A stretch of DNA of 64,000 nt from Clostridia bacterium (GCA_017416855.1 JAFQAZ010000024.1:1-64000); one strand, 5' to 3'. Shown: positions 1-12,365, counted from the first letter of the stretch. Numbers and translations: made by a program. The notes: generated by a model not told the origin, from the sequence alone.

Positions 1-1188
1 AGAAACAACGCCGGAACCTACGGTTCTACCACCTTCACGGATAGCGAAACGCAGACCTTCTTCGATAGCGATCGGAGTGATCAGTTCAACTTCCATAGAT
101 ACGTTATCGCCAGGCATGCACATTTCAACGCCTTCAGGCAGTTTGATAACGCCGGTAACGTCAGTAGTTCTGAAATAGAACTGAGGTCTGTAGTTGTTGA
201 AGAACGGAGTATGACGGCCACCTTCATCCTTGGACAGAACGTAAACTTCGCCTTTGAAGGAAGTATGGCACTGAATGGAACCGGGCTTAGCCAGAACCTG
301 ACCTCTTTCGATTTCGTTCTTCTGAACACCACGGAGCAGAGCACCGATGTTGTCACCAGCTTCTGCACGGTCTAACAGTTTTCTGAACATTTCAACGCCG
401 GTAACAACGATCTTACGAACTTCGTCAACTAAGCCAACCAGTTCAACTTCGTCGTTCACGCAGAGAGTACCTCTTTCAACACGGCCGGTAGCAACAGTAC
501 CACGACCGGTGATGGAGAATACGTCTTCGACGGGCATCAGGAAGGGCAGGTCAGTCTTTCTTTCGGGTTCAGGAATGTAAGCGTCAACTTCAGCCATCAG
601 CTTCAGAATAGATTCATATTCAGGAGCGGAGTTGTCAGTAGAAGCGCATTCCAGAGCCTGCAGAGCAGAACCTACAACGATAGGAGTATCGTCGCCGGGG
701 AATTCATATTCATTCAGCAGTTCTCTGATTTCCATTTCAACGAGCTCGAGCAGTTCGGGATCGTCAACCTGGTCAGCTTTGTTCATATAAACAACGATGT
801 AGGGAACGCCTACCTGTCTAGCCAGCAGGATGTGTTCTCTGGTCTGGGGCATGGGGCCGTCAGCAGCAGATACAACTAAGATTGCACCGTCCATCTGAGC
901 AGCACCGGTGATCATGTTCTTAACGTAGTCAGCATGTCCGGGGCAGTCAACGTGTGCATAGTGTCTGTTAGCGGTTTCGTACTCAACGTGTGCAGTAGAA
1001 ATGGTAATACCTCTTTCTCTTTCTTCGGGAGCACCGTCGATCTGATCATAAGCCTTGAATTCTGCGCCGCCGGTCAAGCTCAGAGTCTTGGTGATAGCAG
1101 CGGTCAAAGTGGTCTTACCATGGTCAACGTGACCAATGGTACCAATGTTAACGTGCGGTTTGGTTCTTTCGAATTTAGCCTTAGCCAT
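1..1188 (-). CDS. tuf: Elongation factor Tu (3' end cut by window edge)
   Basis: GTPase that delivers aminoacyl-tRNA to the ribosomal A site in the cytoplasm. The reverse strand reads [14 protein letters not shown] at the start, then the P-loop [14 protein letters not shown] and NKADQ-type GTP motifs, and ends at the window edge in [11 protein letters not shown], which in this family lies only a few residues from the C-terminus. About 396 codons are present, so nearly the whole protein is here. The ATG at 1188 follows a strong AGGAGG-type site (revcomp of 1194-1201). It is the last gene of the rpsL-rpsG-fusA-tuf order and has its own promoter candidate in the 123-base gap after fusA. Identification is secure; only the stop codon is unseen. 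Confidence 0.97.
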   Translation of the reverse strand, partial: MAKAKFERTKPHVNIGTIGHVDHGKTTLTAAITKTLSLTGGAEFKAYDQIDGAPEERERGITISTAHVEYETANRHYAHVDCPGHADYVKNMITGAAQMDGAILVVSAADGPMPQTREHILLARQVGVPYIVVYMNKADQVDDPELLELVEMEIRELLNEYEFPGDDTPIVVGSALQALECASTDNSAPEYESILKLMAEVDAYIPEPERKTDLPFLMPVEDVFSITGRGTVATGRVERGTLCVNDEVELVGLVDEVRKIVVTGVEMFRKLLDRAEAGDNIGALLRGVQKNEIERGQVLAKPGSIQCHTSFKGEVYVLSKDEGGRHTPFFNNYRPQFYFRTTDVTGVIKLPEGVEMCMPGDNVSMEVELITPIAIEEGLRFAIREGGRTVGSGVVS

Positions 1189-1237
1189 TGTTATAGCCTC
1201 CTATTTTTTAATTAATAAATTTTAAACTTATAAAATA

Positions 1238-1266
1238 ATTTTACAATTTTTTTCGGGAAAAATCAA
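1238..1266 (-). promoter_or_regulatory. Candidate tuf promoter
   Basis: On the minus strand TTGATT (1261-1266) is followed after 17 bases by TAAAAT (1238-1243), about 50 bases before the tuf start. This would give tuf extra transcription beyond read-through from fusA. It is inferred from hexamers only, in an AT-rich stretch. Confidence 0.5.
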
Positions 1267-1311
1267 GTACTTTATAAAACTTTTCCCAAATTAAGCTGAA
1301 AAGAGCCAAAA

Positions 1312-3393
1312 TTAAGCTTCGTTTTTAGCTTTAGAAGAAATAATCTGTTCCTGAATGCTCTTGGGCACTTCTTCGTAGTGACTGGGCTGCATGGTGTACT
1401 GACCACGACCCTGAGTTCTGGAACGTAGGTCGGTAGCGTAACCAAACATTTCAGACAGGGGAACGAAAGCGGAAATAGCCTGTGCACCAGGACGAGCTTC
1501 CATACCCTGAATCTGACCACGACGGGAGTTCAAGTCACCCATAACGTCGCCCATATATTCTTCGGGAACAATAACGTCAACCTGCATGATGGGCTCTTTC
1601 AGCACGGGGTCACCCTTACGGCAAGCATCTTTGAATGCCATAGAACCGGCAATCTTAAACGCCATTTCAGAAGAGTCAACTTCGTGGTAAGAACCGTCGT
1701 ACAGAGTTACGCGAACGTCAACAACGTTGTAACCTGCCAGAATACCGGACTGCATAGCGCCCTGTACACCGGCGTCAACAGCGGGGATATATTCCTTAGG
1801 AATAGCACCACCGACGATTTTGTTAACGAATTCATAACCGCTACCGGCTTCTAAGGGCTCTACTTTCATGAGAACATGACCATACTGACCTTTACCACCG
1901 GACTGTCTTGCGTATTTATTTTCAACGTCAACAGCTTTGCGGATTGTTTCTTTGTAAGAAACCTGAGGTTTACCAACATTTGCTTCAACCTTAAATTCGC
2001 GGAGCAGTCTGTCTACGATAATTTCAAGGTGCAGCTCGCCCATACCAGCGATGATGGTCTGACCGGTTTCTTCATCGGTATAAGTCTGGAATGTGGGATC
2101 TTCTTCAGCCAGTTTGGAGAGAGCGATACCCATTTTTTCCTGACCTTCTTTCGTTTTCGGCTCGATAGCAACACGGATAACAGGATCAGGGAATTCCATA
2201 GATTCCAGAATGATCGGATGAGCAGGGTCACACAGTGTATCACCGGTAGTGGTATTCTTAAGACCAACTGCAGCAGCGATGTCACCAGAGTAAACCTTGT
2301 CGATATCCTTTCTGTCATTAGCGTGCATCTGCAGAATACGACCAATACGTTCTTTGTTATCCTTGGTGGAGTTTAAGATATGAGAACCTGCATCCAGAGT
2401 ACCGGAGTACACACGGAAGAAGCAAAGCTTACCAACAAAGGGGTCAGTCATAATCTTAAAAGCGAGGGCTGCGAAGGGAGCGTCATCAGAAGACGGGCTT
2501 TCAACTTCGTTGCCATCTAAGTCCACACCACGGATAGCGGGAACATCTAAGGGAGAGGGCATATAAGCTACAACAGCGTCTAACAGTTTCTGTACGCCCT
2601 TGTTACGGTAAGAAGTACCGCAGAGTACAGGAACCATGTCGTTAGCGATGGTAGCCTTACGGATAGCAGTTTTAATTTCAGCTTCTGTCAGCTCTTCACC
2701 TTCTAAATATTTGTCCATCAGTTCTTCGCTGGTTTCAGCAACTGATTCTAAGAGTGCATTTCTGTATTCGTCAGCCTTGTCCTGTAAATCAGCGGGGATT
2801 TCTTCCTCGCGGATATCCTTACCAAGGTCATCATAATACACATATGCTTTCATGTTGACTAAGTCAACGATACCTTTAAAAGTATCTTCGGAGCCGATAG
2901 GCAACTGGATGGGTACTGCATTACAATGCAGACGGTTTTTCATCATATCTACAACATTGTAGAAATCTGCACCCATAATATCCATCTTATTTACATAAGC
3001 CATACGGGGAACGCCGTATGTGTCAGCCTGACGCCAAACTGTTTCAGATTGGGGTTCAACACCACCCTTGGCACAGAAAACAGTTACACTACCGTCTAAA
3101 ACACGGAGTGAACGTTCAACTTCAACGGTGAAGTCAACGTGGCCGGGGGTATCAATAATATTGATTCTATGGTTCTGCCACTGTGCGGTAGTAGCTGCAG
3201 AGGTAATGGTAATACCACGTTCTGCTTCCTGCTCCATCCAGTCCATCTGAGATGCACCTTCATGAGTTTCACCAATCTTATGAATACGACCAGTGTAGAA
3301 CAGAATACGCTCGGTAGTAGTTGTTTTACCGGCATCAATGTGAGCCATAATACCAATGTTTCTTGTTTTTTCCAAAGAAAAATCTCTTCCCAC
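1312..3393 (-). CDS. fusA: Elongation factor G
   Basis: Translocation GTPase, 693 residues, the normal length for bacterial EF-G. It begins [20 protein letters not shown] with the P-loop AHIDAGKTT, followed by the switch [10 protein letters not shown] and the NKMD guanine-specificity motif. The C-terminal domain IV/V region ([18 protein letters not shown]) is intact. The start is a GTG at 3393 behind a GGAGGAAG ribosome site. It lies 54 bases after rpsG in the str-type gene order, so it is probably co-transcribed. A GTG start on such a highly expressed gene is a minor oddity. Nothing suggests a second, specialised EF-G. Confidence 0.98.
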   Translation of the reverse strand: MGRDFSLEKTRNIGIMAHIDAGKTTTTERILFYTGRIHKIGETHEGASQMDWMEQEAERGITITSAATTAQWQNHRINIIDTPGHVDFTVEVERSLRVLDGSVTVFCAKGGVEPQSETVWRQADTYGVPRMAYVNKMDIMGADFYNVVDMMKNRLHCNAVPIQLPIGSEDTFKGIVDLVNMKAYVYYDDLGKDIREEEIPADLQDKADEYRNALLESVAETSEELMDKYLEGEELTEAEIKTAIRKATIANDMVPVLCGTSYRNKGVQKLLDAVVAYMPSPLDVPAIRGVDLDGNEVESPSSDDAPFAALAFKIMTDPFVGKLCFFRVYSGTLDAGSHILNSTKDNKERIGRILQMHANDRKDIDKVYSGDIAAAVGLKNTTTGDTLCDPAHPIILESMEFPDPVIRVAIEPKTKEGQEKMGIALSKLAEEDPTFQTYTDEETGQTIIAGMGELHLEIIVDRLLREFKVEANVGKPQVSYKETIRKAVDVENKYARQSGGKGQYGHVLMKVEPLEAGSGYEFVNKIVGGAIPKEYIPAVDAGVQGAMQSGILAGYNVVDVRVTLYDGSYHEVDSSEMAFKIAGSMAFKDACRKGDPVLKEPIMQVDVIVPEEYMGDVMGDLNSRRGQIQGMEARPGAQAISAFVPLSEMFGYATDLRSRTQGRGQYTMQPSHYEEVPKSIQEQIISSKAKNEA

Positions 3394-3447
3394 AATCTTC
3401 CTCCTTTCTTCGAAAATCGAATTAAATTCTGTTTACATAAAAGATGA

Positions 3448-3918
3448 TTACCATCTGTAATGTGCGAAAGCTCTGTTTGCTTCTGCCATTTTGTGGGTAT
3501 CTTCCCGTTTCTTAACAGAAGCACCGGTGCCGTTGATTGCATCCATGATTTCAGCAGCTAAACGCTCTTTCATGGTTTTTTCGCTTCTCTGACGACTGTA
3601 CAGTGTGAGCCATCTTAAACCTAAGGTCTGTTTACGCTCGGGGCGAACTTCCATAGGTACCTGGTAGGTAGCACCACCAACACGGCGAGCTTTAACTTCC
3701 AATACGGGCATGATATTTTCCATAGCCTCTTTGAAAGCCTCTAAAGGCTCTTTACCGGTCTTCTCCTGAACAATCTCAAAAGCACCGTAAACGATTTTCT
3801 GCGCAACGCCTTTCTTACCATCCAACATAACGTTGTTGATCAGGCGAGTTACCACTGTACTTCCGTAAAGCGGATCAGGCAGAACTTCTCTTTTTGCAAT
3901 AAAACCTCTTCTTGGCAC
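3448..3918 (-). CDS. rpsG: 30S ribosomal protein S7
   Basis: Primary 16S rRNA-binding protein of the 30S head. The protein reads [16 protein letters not shown], then [18 protein letters not shown] and the conserved [16 protein letters not shown] segment, ending FAHYRW. A longer reading starting MMKEGRK (3939) is possible, but the GTG at 3918 sits about 8 bases behind GGAGG (revcomp of 3927-3932) and gives 156 residues, the family's usual length, so I chose it. The gap to rpsL upstream is unusually structured (see separate entry) and could carry S7 feedback control as known in Escherichia coli. Confidence 0.96.
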   Translation of the reverse strand: MPRRGFIAKREVLPDPLYGSTVVTRLINNVMLDGKKGVAQKIVYGAFEIVQEKTGKEPLEAFKEAMENIMPVLEVKARRVGGATYQVPMEVRPERKQTLGLRWLTLYSRQRSEKTMKERLAAEIMDAINGTGASVKKREDTHKMAEANRAFAHYRW

Positions 3919-3948
3919 TTTTCTTCCCTCCTTCATCAAATTAAAATG

Positions 3949-4045
3949 AAATCACAGGTACTCGGCTATCAAGCCGTTTGTGCACAGTACATATTAGAAG
4001 AAAAAAATCAGTTCTTTCTCTATGGTACCAGCACAGTTGTGATTT
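3949..4045 (-). promoter_or_regulatory. Structured rpsL-rpsG intercistronic region, possible S7 autoregulatory site
   Basis: The gap between rpsL and rpsG is closed by complementary octamers AAATCACA (3949-3956) and TGTGATTT (4038-4045). It contains an inner hairpin CGGCT-ATCA-AGCCG (3963-3976). In E. coli, S7 represses its own translation by binding the S12-S7 intercistronic RNA. The same position and a closed fold of about 100 nt suggest, but do not prove, an analogous element. Confidence 0.4.
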
Positions 4046-4062
4046 AATACGCAAAACGTTTA

Positions 4063-4476
4063 TTATTTTTTAGGACGTTTTGCACCGTACTTTGATCTAC
4101 CCTGCATACGATTTGCAACACCGGAAGTATCTAATGAACCACGGATGATGTGATAACGCACACCAGGAAGATCCTTAACTCTACCGCCACGGATTAAAAC
4201 AACGCTGTGTTCCTGCAGGTTATGACCGATACCGGGAATGTAAGCAGATACTTCAATTCCGTTAGTCAGTCTAACTCTGGCGAGTTTACGCAAAGCGGAG
4301 TTAGGCTTTTTCGGCGTCATGGTTTTAACCGAGGTACAAACACCACGTTTCTGCGGCGCGCTGATGTCGGTAGTCTTCTTCTTAAGAGTATTCAGACCCT
4401 TCAAAAGAGCAGGGGCTGTTGACTTCTTAACAGAAGTTTCTCTACCTTTTCTCACAAGCTGGTTAAAGGTTGGCAT
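4063..4476 (-). CDS. rpsL: 30S ribosomal protein S12
   Basis: Decoding-centre ribosomal protein, 137 residues. It begins [13 protein letters not shown] and contains [20 protein letters not shown] and [13 protein letters not shown], ending KYGAKRPKK. The lysines in KKPNSALRK and RVKDLPG that are commonly changed in streptomycin-resistant mutants are wild type. The ATG at 4476 follows GGAGGAAA. It sits 62 bases downstream of the L7Ae-like gene and 144 bases before the chosen rpsG start. Confidence 0.98.
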   Translation of the reverse strand: MPTFNQLVRKGRETSVKKSTAPALLKGLNTLKKKTTDISAPQKRGVCTSVKTMTPKKPNSALRKLARVRLTNGIEVSAYIPGIGHNLQEHSVVLIRGGRVKDLPGVRYHIIRGSLDTSGVANRMQGRSKYGAKRPKK

Positions 4477-4538
4477 GAACTGATTTCCTCCTTTCAGGCA
4501 AATTTAGCGGCAGTGGAGAAGTGTATTCTCCGGTTGCC

Positions 4539-4781
4539 TTATATCAAAACAACGGCACAAGCCGCCCCTACGTCAATTCCGCAGGCGCGTCCTAACTGTT
4601 GTTTTGTATCAAAATAAGTAACGGGAACAGACATTTTACGACAAAGTGCTTCAAAAGGCTCACGCACAGGAGCATCAGCATCCTTTGCAATATAAGCTTT
4701 TGAAACTTTACCCTCCGTTACAGCTTCAGTACATTGCTTAATTCCAATGAAAAGTTGTTTACTTCGTATATCGCCGTCCAT
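4539..4781 (-). CDS. L7Ae/YbxF-family kink-turn RNA-binding protein
   Basis: Eighty-residue protein of the L7Ae/L30e/S12e/Gadd45 fold. It contains IGIKQCTEAVTEGKVSKAYIA, AKDAD and the C-terminal GRACGIDVGAACAVVLI, which match bacterial YbxF/YlxQ-type L7Ae paralogues known to bind kink-turn RNA. Its place between rpoC and rpsL is the conserved Firmicutes position of ybxF (rplGB). It is led by its own strong promoter and a hairpin-rich leader of about 90 nt. The ribosome site GGAG is about 12 bases from the ATG, which is longer than usual. Role in ribosome assembly or RNA regulation is family knowledge, not shown here. Confidence 0.9.
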   Translation of the reverse strand: MDGDIRSKQLFIGIKQCTEAVTEGKVSKAYIAKDADAPVREPFEALCRKMSVPVTYFDTKQQLGRACGIDVGAACAVVLI

Positions 4782-4807
4782 TGTATCTTGTCACTCCGTA
4801 TTTTCAG

Positions 4808-4862
4808 GTACAGAGAAGTCTGTACACTGTATTTGGCCGGCAGACAGAGTCCGCCGGCACAT
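4808..4862 (-). promoter_or_regulatory. Two-hairpin leader of the L7Ae-like gene
   Basis: The leader between the internal promoter and the L7Ae start contains a perfect 7-bp stem GTACAGA/TCTGTAC with a 4-base loop (4808-4825). A second stem of GCCGGC arms plus GAC/GTC (about 4836-4858) lies beside it. Autoregulation by a kink-turn binder is an attractive but unproven reading; I could not build a convincing kink-turn by eye. Confidence 0.35.
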
Positions 4863-4874
4863 ACATACTATTTA

Positions 4875-4903
4875 ATTTTATCACAGAATATCTGCAGTGT
4901 CAA
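4875..4903 (-). promoter_or_regulatory. Internal promoter before the L7Ae-rpsL-rpsG-fusA-tuf block
   Basis: Minus-strand TTGACA (4898-4903) is followed after 17 bases by TAAAAT (4875-4880). This lies in the 131-base gap after rpoC. The consensus -35 and ideal spacing suggest a strong promoter that drives the ribosomal-protein block independently of rpoBC. Confidence 0.75.
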
Positions 4904-4912
4904 TATAAATTT

Positions 4913-7900
4913 TTACTCTGCATCAGTTTTTTCTGCCATATCGCCCTGTTCGGGAACAATATTGGAACCAATATAGTCGCTGTTATCTAAGATATAAGCA
5001 CTGTAAGGGTTTTCTACATCAGAAGCAGAGGCACTTTCCACATCAGTATTCTGATATTTCGGCATACCAGTACCAGCCGGTACTAACTTACCGATGATAA
5101 CATTTTCTTTCAGACCAACCAGCGGGTCAATCTTACCCTTGGTAGCAGCTTCGGTCAGAACACGGGTTGTTTCCTGGAAGGAAGCAGCGGATAAGAAGGA
5201 ATCGGTGGTTAAGGATGCTTTGGTGATACCTAAGATAATTCTGGTGCAGGTTGCAGGAGCCAATCCCTTTGCTTCAAGGTCTGCATTAACGGTTTCAAAT
5301 TCGTTAATGTCAACCAAAGAACCTGCCAGGAAGTTGGAATCACCGGATTCTTCAACGCGTACTCTGCGCAGCATCTGACGAACAATAACTTCAATATGGC
5401 GGTCGTTGATATCAACACCCTGCAGACGGTAAACACGCTGAACTTCCTGAATGAGGTACTGCTGTACAGCGGTGATATCCTTAATACGCAGAATATCATG
5501 GGGATTAACGCTACCTTCTGTCAGTTCATCACCCTTGGCAACAATGTCGCCGTCAGCAACTTTGATTCTGGAGCCGTAGGGGATGAGGTATGTCTTCGCT
5601 TCGCCCAGCTCGTCATCAGAGATAACGAGTTCGCGTTTTTTCTTGTTTTCAACCAGGCTGACTTTACCGCCGGCTTCAGCGATGATGGCCAGACCCTTGG
5701 GCTTTCTTGCTTCAAACAGTTCTTCTACACGGGGCAGACCCTGTGTGATATCGTCTGCAGTAGCAACACCACCGGTATGGAAGGTTCTCATGGTCAGCTG
5801 TGTACCGGGTTCACCGATGGACTGTGCTGCGATAATACCAACAGCTTCGCCAACGGGAACGGTATCGCCGCTTGCCAGGTTAGAACCATAACATTTAGCA
5901 CAAATACCAACTTTTGCTTTACAGGTGAGAACGGAACGGATAACCGCACGTTTAACCCCTGCATCCACAACCTGTTTAGCCAATGCTTCGGTAATTAAGG
6001 TGTTAGCAGCAACAATGACTTCACCGGTTTCAGGATGAACAATGTCTTCTAATGCATAACGGCCGTTTAAGCGGTCGAAGAGACCTTCAATCAATTCCTT
6101 GCCGTCGCGGATATCAAATACTTCAATACCCTTATCGGTACCGCAATCATCCTCGCGAATGATAACTTCCTGGCTGACGTCAACCAGACGACGGGTCAGG
6201 TAACCGGAGTCAGCTGTACGCAGAGCAGTATCGGCCAGACCCTTTCTGGCGCCGTGAGAAGAAATGAAGTACTCGAGCACATTCAGACCTTCACGGAAGT
6301 TAGCACGGATAGGAATTTCGATGGTTTTACCGGAGGTATCGTTCATCAAACCACGCATACCTGCCAGCTGACGAATCTGGTTCTGGCTACCACGGGCACC
6401 GGAGTGTGCCATCATGTAGATAGGATTGAATTTATCCAGATTTTCCATCAGCGCCTTGGTTACCTTGTCATTGGTTTCGTTCCATGTCTTGATAACCATG
6501 TTATAACGCTCTTCGTCAGAAATCAAACCGCGTTTGAATTTCTTTGTAATTTTATCAACAGCTTCTTCAGCTTCTGCCAGATACTGTTTCTTAGCTTCAG
6601 GAACCTTCATATCGCTGACACTAACGGTAACGGCACCCTGAGTAGAGAATTTGTAGCCTAAAGACTTAATGCTGTCTAACACTTCAGCTGTTTTGGTTAA
6701 ACCGTGAACACGGATACATTTATCAACGATTTTACCCAGTTCTTTCTTAGTGGTTAAAAAGTCAATTTCCAGCTTTAAGAGGTTTTCCGGCAGGCTTCTG
6801 TCAACAAAGCCTAAGTCCTGAGGAATAGCCTCGTTAAAGATTAAGCGACCAACGGTAACATCCACTAAAGCTTCGTGCATAGTGCCGTCAATTTCCTTCT
6901 GGATGCGCACCTTAATAGGAGCGTGAATGCCTACAACACCATTGGTGTAAGCAAGCAGTGCTTCATTAACGCTGGAGAAGTATTTGCCGGAGCCTTTTTC
7001 TTCAGGATTATCGATGGTCAGATAATAAGCACCTAAGACCATATCCTGAGTCGGCACGGTAACAGGACGACCGTCCTGAGGTTTTAACAGGTTGTTGGCA
7101 GAAAGCATCAAGAAACGTGCTTCCGCCTGCGCTTCGGGAGAGAGGGGAACGTGAACAGCCATCTGGTCACCGTCAAAGTCGGCATTGTATGCAGTACATA
7201 CTAAAGGATGAAGCTTCAGTGCACGACCTTCAACCAAAACGGGTTCAAATGCCTGAATACCCAATCTGTGCAGGGTTGGTGCACGGTTTAAAAGAACCGG
7301 ATGTTCTTTGATAACCTCTTCGAGCACATCCCAAACTTCGGGCTTTACACGCTCAACCATACGTTTTGCGCTCTTGATATTATGTGCTAAACCGTCATTA
7401 ACCAGCTTCTTCATTACGAAGGGTTTAAACAGTTCAATTGCCATTTCTTTCGGCAGACCGCACTGATAAATCTTCAGTTCGGGGCCTACAACGATAACAG
7501 AACGGCCGGAGTAGTCAACACGCTTACCTAACAGGTTCTGACGGAAACGACCCTGTTTACCCTTTAACATATCGGAAAGGGATTTTAAAGGACGGTTACC
7601 GGGGCCGGTAACCGGACGTCCGCGACGACCGTTATCGATTAACGCGTCTACGGCTTCCTGTAACATTCTCTTTTCGTTACGAACAATAATTTCAGGGGCA
7701 CCTAAGTCAAGCAGTCTCTTTAAACGGTTATTTCTGTTAATAACTCTGCGGTACAGATCGTTTAAGTCAGATGTTGCAAAACGACCACCATCCAGCTGCA
7801 CCATAGGACGCAGATCCGGAGGAATAACCGGAACAACATCTAAAATCATCCATTCCGGTTTGTTGCCGGATAAACGGAAGGACTCAACAACCTCTAAACG

Positions 7901-8554
7901 CTTCAACAGACGGACTTTTTTCTGACCGGTAGCGCCTTCTAAATCTAATTTCAGCTCTTTGGAGAGCTCTTCTAAGTCAATTTCCTGTAACAGTTCTTTA
8001 ATGGCTTCCGCACCCATACCGGCACGGAAACGATCACCATATTTTTCAGAAAATTCACGGAATTCTTTTTCAGAAAGAATCTGCTTTTTCTGTAATTCGG
8101 TTCTGGTACCAGGGTCAATGACTACATAGGATGCAAAATACAATACTTTTTCCAGCATTCTGGGTGTCATATCCAATAAAAGACCCATACGGGTAGGAAT
8201 GCCCTTGAAATACCAGATGTGTGAAACCGGAGCAGCAAGTTCAATGTGACCCATACGTTCACGACGAACGCGGGAACGGGTAACTTCAACGCCGCATCGA
8301 TCGCAGACAATACCTTTATGACGGATGCGTTTATATTTACCGCAGTGACATTCCCAGTCCTTCTGGGGACCAAAAATGCGCTCGCAGAACAAACCGTCCC
8401 GCTCTGCTTTTAAGGTTCTGTAATTGATGGTTTCCGGTTTTTTAACTTCACCTCTGGACCACTCACGGATCATCTCGGGAGAGGCCAGACCTATTTTAAT
8501 CGCTTCAAATGAATTCTCAGACAACCGTTTCATCTCCATTCCGATTTTTTTCAC
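4913..8554 (-). CDS. rpoC: DNA-directed RNA polymerase subunit beta'
   Basis: Largest catalytic RNA polymerase subunit, about 1213 residues. Visible landmarks are the zinc-ribbon [20 protein letters not shown], the catalytic [12 protein letters not shown] metal-binding loop, the bridge-helix region, and [19 protein letters not shown] near the C-terminal zinc site. The length is normal for Firmicutes without large insertions. The start is ambiguous: GTG at 8554 ([11 protein letters not shown]) has a poor ribosome site, and in-frame ATGs at 8539 and 8533 are alternatives. The homologous core begins at [20 protein letters not shown]. It is 40 bases downstream of rpoB and clearly in the same operon. 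Confidence 0.97.
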   Translation of the reverse strand: MKKIGMEMKRLSENSFEAIKIGLASPEMIREWSRGEVKKPETINYRTLKAERDGLFCERIFGPQKDWECHCGKYKRIRHKGIVCDRCGVEVTRSRVRRERMGHIELAAPVSHIWYFKGIPTRMGLLLDMTPRMLEKVLYFASYVVIDPGTRTELQKKQILSEKEFREFSEKYGDRFRAGMGAEAIKELLQEIDLEELSKELKLDLEGATGQKKVRLLKRLEVVESFRLSGNKPEWMILDVVPVIPPDLRPMVQLDGGRFATSDLNDLYRRVINRNNRLKRLLDLGAPEIIVRNEKRMLQEAVDALIDNGRRGRPVTGPGNRPLKSLSDMLKGKQGRFRQNLLGKRVDYSGRSVIVVGPELKIYQCGLPKEMAIELFKPFVMKKLVNDGLAHNIKSAKRMVERVKPEVWDVLEEVIKEHPVLLNRAPTLHRLGIQAFEPVLVEGRALKLHPLVCTAYNADFDGDQMAVHVPLSPEAQAEARFLMLSANNLLKPQDGRPVTVPTQDMVLGAYYLTIDNPEEKGSGKYFSSVNEALLAYTNGVVGIHAPIKVRIQKEIDGTMHEALVDVTVGRLIFNEAIPQDLGFVDRSLPENLLKLEIDFLTTKKELGKIVDKCIRVHGLTKTAEVLDSIKSLGYKFSTQGAVTVSVSDMKVPEAKKQYLAEAEEAVDKITKKFKRGLISDEERYNMVIKTWNETNDKVTKALMENLDKFNPIYMMAHSGARGSQNQIRQLAGMRGLMNDTSGKTIEIPIRANFREGLNVLEYFISSHGARKGLADTALRTADSGYLTRRLVDVSQEVIIREDDCGTDKGIEVFDIRDGKELIEGLFDRLNGRYALEDIVHPETGEVIVAANTLITEALAKQVVDAGVKRAVIRSVLTCKAKVGICAKCYGSNLASGDTVPVGEAVGIIAAQSIGEPGTQLTMRTFHTGGVATADDITQGLPRVEELFEARKPKGLAIIAEAGGKVSLVENKKKRELVISDDELGEAKTYLIPYGSRIKVADGDIVAKGDELTEGSVNPHDILRIKDITAVQQYLIQEVQRVYRLQGVDINDRHIEVIVRQMLRRVRVEESGDSNFLAGSLVDINEFETVNADLEAKGLAPATCTRIILGITKASLTTDSFLSAASFQETTRVLTEAATKGKIDPLVGLKENVIIGKLVPAGTGMPKYQNTDVESASASDVENPYSAYILDNSDYIGSNIVPEQGDMAEKTDAE

Positions 8555-8594
8555 CGCTCAACATGCGGCTGTGGCTTTTGTATCCGGGGCAGGT

Positions 8595-11500
8595 TTACAG
8601 CAAATCAAGATCGTCAATAAAGTCGGTCTTGTCGCCGTCAGGACCTGTCTCAAACTCATCGTCTAAATCATCTTCCAACTCGTCATCCAGGTCGTCTTCT
8701 ATAGCATCTTCCATCAGGTCGTCGGCATCGTCGAAGTCATCACTATCGGCGTTGTCGTCACCGTCAAAGTCTTCATCATCGCTGCTTAAATCCATATCGA
8801 TGTAAGAAGCATCACCTTTAACAGTAAGACCCATTGAAGATTCTTCCTCTTCTTCGGAGGAATCCTTCAGATGGATTTCGTTCATATTTTCATCCAATGC
8901 CCGGATATCCAGACACAGAGACTGCAGTTCCTTAATTAATACCTTAAAGGATTCGGGAATGCCCGGTGTCGGTACGCTGTCGCCCTTAACAATGGATTCG
9001 TAAGTCTTAACACGACCAACAATATCGTCGGACTTAACGGTTAAGATTTCCTGCAGGGTATAAGCAGCACCGTAAGCTTCCAGAGCCCAAACTTCCATTT
9101 CACCGAAACGCTGACCGCCAAACTGAGCTTTACCACCCAGAGGCTGCTGTGTTACCAGTGAGTAAGGACCGGTGGAACGTGCATGAATCTTATCGTCAAC
9201 CAAGTGAGCCAGCTTCAGGATATACATGATACCAACGGTAACACGGTTATCGAAGGGCTCACCGGTACGGCCGTCATACAGAACGGTTTTACCGTCACGG
9301 TCAAGACCGGCCTGTTCCAGTGTATCCATAATATCGAACTCGTTAGCACCGTCAAATACCGGTGTAGCGATTTTCCAACCTAATTCTCTTGCGGCACGGC
9401 CCAAGTGAACTTCCAGCACCTGACCGATGTTCATACGGGAAGGAACGCCCAGGGGGTTCAGCACGATTTCAAGAGGAGTACCGTCGGGCAGGAAGGGCAT
9501 ATCTTCTTCCGGTAGAATACGGGAAATAACACCTTTGTTACCGTGACGGCCGGCCATTTTGTCACCTACAGAAATCTTACGCTTCTGTGCGATGTAACAA
9601 CGAACCAGCTGATTAACGCCCGGAGGCAGTTCATCGCCCTTTTCGCGGTCAAATACAATAACATCAACAATGATACCGGCTTCACCGTGGGGTACACGGA
9701 GAGAAGTATCACGCACTTCACGAGCCTTTTCACCGAAGATGGCACGAAGCAGTCTTTCTTCAGCAGTCAGTTCGGTTTCACCCTTAGGAGTTACCTTACC
9801 AACTAAAATATCGCCGGAGCGAACTTCAGCACCAATGCGGATGATACCGCGTTCGTCGAGGTCTTTTAGTGCATCCTCACCGGTGTTGGGAATATCACGG
9901 GTGATTTCTTCAGCACCAAGCTTTGTGTCACGGGCTTCGCACTCATATTCTTCAATGTGAATAGAGGTGAGCACGTCATCACGAACCAGCTTTTCGCTGA
10001 TGAGCATAGCATCTTCGTAGTTATAACCTTCCCAGGTCATAAAGCCGATCAGGATATTTTTGCCCAGTGCGATTTCGCCGTGATCCGTAGAAGGACCGTC
10101 AGCAATGATATCGCCTTTCTTAACCTTTTCGCCTTCTGCTACGATGGGACGCTGGTTAATGCAGGTACCCTGATTGGAACGGGTAAATTTAATTAATTTA
10201 TAGGTGGTAAGATTACCATTTTTTGCTTTGATCACGATTTCATCAGCACTTACTTTGCTGACAACACCGTCTTCTTTTGCCAGAACAACAACACCGGAGT
10301 CCTTAGCTGCCTTATATTCCATACCAGTACCGATAATCGGAGACTGGGTTTTTAAGAGAGGCACAGCCTGACGCTGCATGTTCGCACCCATCAGAGCACG
10401 GTTTGCGTCGTCGTTTTCAAGGAAGGGAATCATTGCAGTAGCAACGGATACAACCTGCTTGGGAGAAACATCCATAAAATCAACCTGAGAGGCTTCAACT
10501 TCCATGATGTCGTCCTTAAAGCGGGCAGCGACCTTTTTGCTGACAAATCTGCCTTCTTCGTCCAGGGGTTCGTTAGCCTGAGCAATGATATACTGATCTT
10601 CAATATCAGCAGTCATATAAATAATTTCATCGGTGGCTTTGCCGGTTTCTTTATCCACGCGGCGATAGGGTGCTTCGATGAAGCCGTATTCGTTAATACG
10701 GGCATAGGTTGAAAGAGAAGAAATCAAACCGATGTTCGGGCCTTCAGGTGTTTCAATGGGACACATTCTGGAATAGTGAGAATGGTGAACGTCACGCACT
10801 TCGAAACCTGCACGGTCACGGGATAAACCACCGGGACCTAAGGCGGACAATCTTCTCTTATGAGTCAGCTCAGACAGCGGGTTCAGCTGATCCATAAACT
10901 GTGAAAGCTGTGAAGAACCGAAAAATTCTTTAATGGTTGCCACGACAGGACGAATGTTAATTAGCGCCTGAGGTGTTACCACATCTAAATCCTGAATAGT
11001 CATACGTTCACGAACCACACGCTCCATGCGGGATAAGCCAATACGGAACTGGTTCTGTAACAGTTCGCCCACACAACGCAGACGACGGTTACCTAAGTGG
11101 TCGATATCATCGGTGGTGCCGATGCCGTATAACAGACCAATCTGGTAGTTGATAGAAGAGAAGATATCGTCAATGGTAATGTGACGGGGCATCAGTTCAT
11201 CAGCACGGCGCAGAATCGCTTCACGGATGGATGCTTCATCTTCGTTTTCTTCTAAAATTTCATTTAATACATTCAGGCAAACCTTTTCATGGATACCTAA
11301 ATCAGAGCAGTCAAAATCAACATACTCAGACAGGGTAACGGTATTGTTGGAGAAGACCTTAATAGCTTTGCCGTTAATATCAAGAATAACTTCGTTAACG
11401 CCGGCCAGCTCAGCCTGCTCAGCAATTTCTTTTGAAATGTATTGATCAGCACCCAGAATTACCTCACCGGTGCGGGGATCAGCAATGGGTTCTTTTGCGG

Positions 11501-12365
11501 TAAAGCCAGTGATACGTGCAGCAATACCTAATTTCTTGTTGAACTTGAAGCGACCAACCTTTGCCAGGTCATAACGTTTGGGATCAAATAAAAGACCCAT
11601 CAGGAGAGAACGGGCGCTTTCAACCGCCGGGGGTTCACCGGGACGGAGTTTTTTGTATATCTCAATTAAAGCTTCATCCTGTGACTGAATGGATGCGCTT
11701 TTTTCCAGTGTATTCAAAAGGGGTTCTGTTTCACCGAAGAGAGACAGAATCTGATCATCGGTAACAACGCCCAAGGCACGGATTAATACCGTGATGGGAA
11801 TTTTTCTTGTTCTGTCAATGCGAACAGACAGAACATCATTAATGTCATTTTCATATTCCAGCCATGCGCCACGGTAGGGAATAACGGTAGAGCTGAATAA
11901 CTCTTTACCGGTCTTATCGTGTTCCATAGCGAAATAGATACCGGGAGAACGAACAACCTGGCTGACAATAACACGCTCAGCACCATTAATGATAAAGGTA
12001 CCCTGATCGGTCATCAACGGGAAATCGCCCATAAAGATTTCCTGTTCTTTTACTTCGCCGGTTTCTTTGTTGATTAAACGAACGCGAGCCTTTAAAGGAG
12101 AAGCGTAGTTTGCGTCTCTTGTCTTGCATTCTTCAACTTCATACTTGACCTTGTCTTCAAGCTTGTAGTCGATAAACTCTAAAACCAGATTGCCAGTGTA
12201 ATCCGTGATCGGGGAAATGTCATGAAAAACCTCTTTCAAGCCCTCATCTAAGAACCACTGATAAGAATCCTTCTGGACCTCAATCAGATTTGGCATATCA
12301 AGGACTTCGTCGATTTTTGCATAACTCATTCTGACATTCTTGCCTAACTGAATCTGATGCACCAT
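8595..12365 (-). CDS. rpoB: DNA-directed RNA polymerase subunit beta
   Basis: RNA polymerase beta subunit, 1256 residues, starting [20 protein letters not shown]. The rifampicin pocket reads [17 protein letters not shown] then [13 protein letters not shown], the wild-type sensitive form at the D, H and S positions usually mutated. [20 protein letters not shown] marks the normal C-terminal end of the conserved core. Beyond it is an acidic, low-complexity extension of about 88 residues (roughly 1169-1256, about half Asp/Glu) that is not part of the catalytic core. The gene is the first of its operon: the usual rplJ-rplL pair is not upstream, and a divergent gene starts only 260 bases away. Confidence 0.98.
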   Translation of the reverse strand: MVHQIQLGKNVRMSYAKIDEVLDMPNLIEVQKDSYQWFLDEGLKEVFHDISPITDYTGNLVLEFIDYKLEDKVKYEVEECKTRDANYASPLKARVRLINKETGEVKEQEIFMGDFPLMTDQGTFIINGAERVIVSQVVRSPGIYFAMEHDKTGKELFSSTVIPYRGAWLEYENDINDVLSVRIDRTRKIPITVLIRALGVVTDDQILSLFGETEPLLNTLEKSASIQSQDEALIEIYKKLRPGEPPAVESARSLLMGLLFDPKRYDLAKVGRFKFNKKLGIAARITGFTAKEPIADPRTGEVILGADQYISKEIAEQAELAGVNEVILDINGKAIKVFSNNTVTLSEYVDFDCSDLGIHEKVCLNVLNEILEENEDEASIREAILRRADELMPRHITIDDIFSSINYQIGLLYGIGTTDDIDHLGNRRLRCVGELLQNQFRIGLSRMERVVRERMTIQDLDVVTPQALINIRPVVATIKEFFGSSQLSQFMDQLNPLSELTHKRRLSALGPGGLSRDRAGFEVRDVHHSHYSRMCPIETPEGPNIGLISSLSTYARINEYGFIEAPYRRVDKETGKATDEIIYMTADIEDQYIIAQANEPLDEEGRFVSKKVAARFKDDIMEVEASQVDFMDVSPKQVVSVATAMIPFLENDDANRALMGANMQRQAVPLLKTQSPIIGTGMEYKAAKDSGVVVLAKEDGVVSKVSADEIVIKAKNGNLTTYKLIKFTRSNQGTCINQRPIVAEGEKVKKGDIIADGPSTDHGEIALGKNILIGFMTWEGYNYEDAMLISEKLVRDDVLTSIHIEEYECEARDTKLGAEEITRDIPNTGEDALKDLDERGIIRIGAEVRSGDILVGKVTPKGETELTAEERLLRAIFGEKAREVRDTSLRVPHGEAGIIVDVIVFDREKGDELPPGVNQLVRCYIAQKRKISVGDKMAGRHGNKGVISRILPEEDMPFLPDGTPLEIVLNPLGVPSRMNIGQVLEVHLGRAARELGWKIATPVFDGANEFDIMDTLEQAGLDRDGKTVLYDGRTGEPFDNRVTVGIMYILKLAHLVDDKIHARSTGPYSLVTQQPLGGKAQFGGQRFGEMEVWALEAYGAAYTLQEILTVKSDDIVGRVKTYESIVKGDSVPTPGIPESFKVLIKELQSLCLDIRALDENMNEIHLKDSSEEEEESSMGLTVKGDASYIDMDLSSDDEDFDGDDNADSDDFDDADDLMEDAIEDDLDDELEDDLDDEFETGPDGDKTDFIDDLDLL

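Noticed and set aside
1876-2376. 166-codon plus-strand open frame opposite fusA
   Set aside because: Antisense shadow; fusA is intact and conserved throughout.
5396-5998. 200-codon plus-strand open frame opposite rpoC
   Set aside because: Antisense shadow of a highly conserved gene, no family resemblance, no ribosome site.
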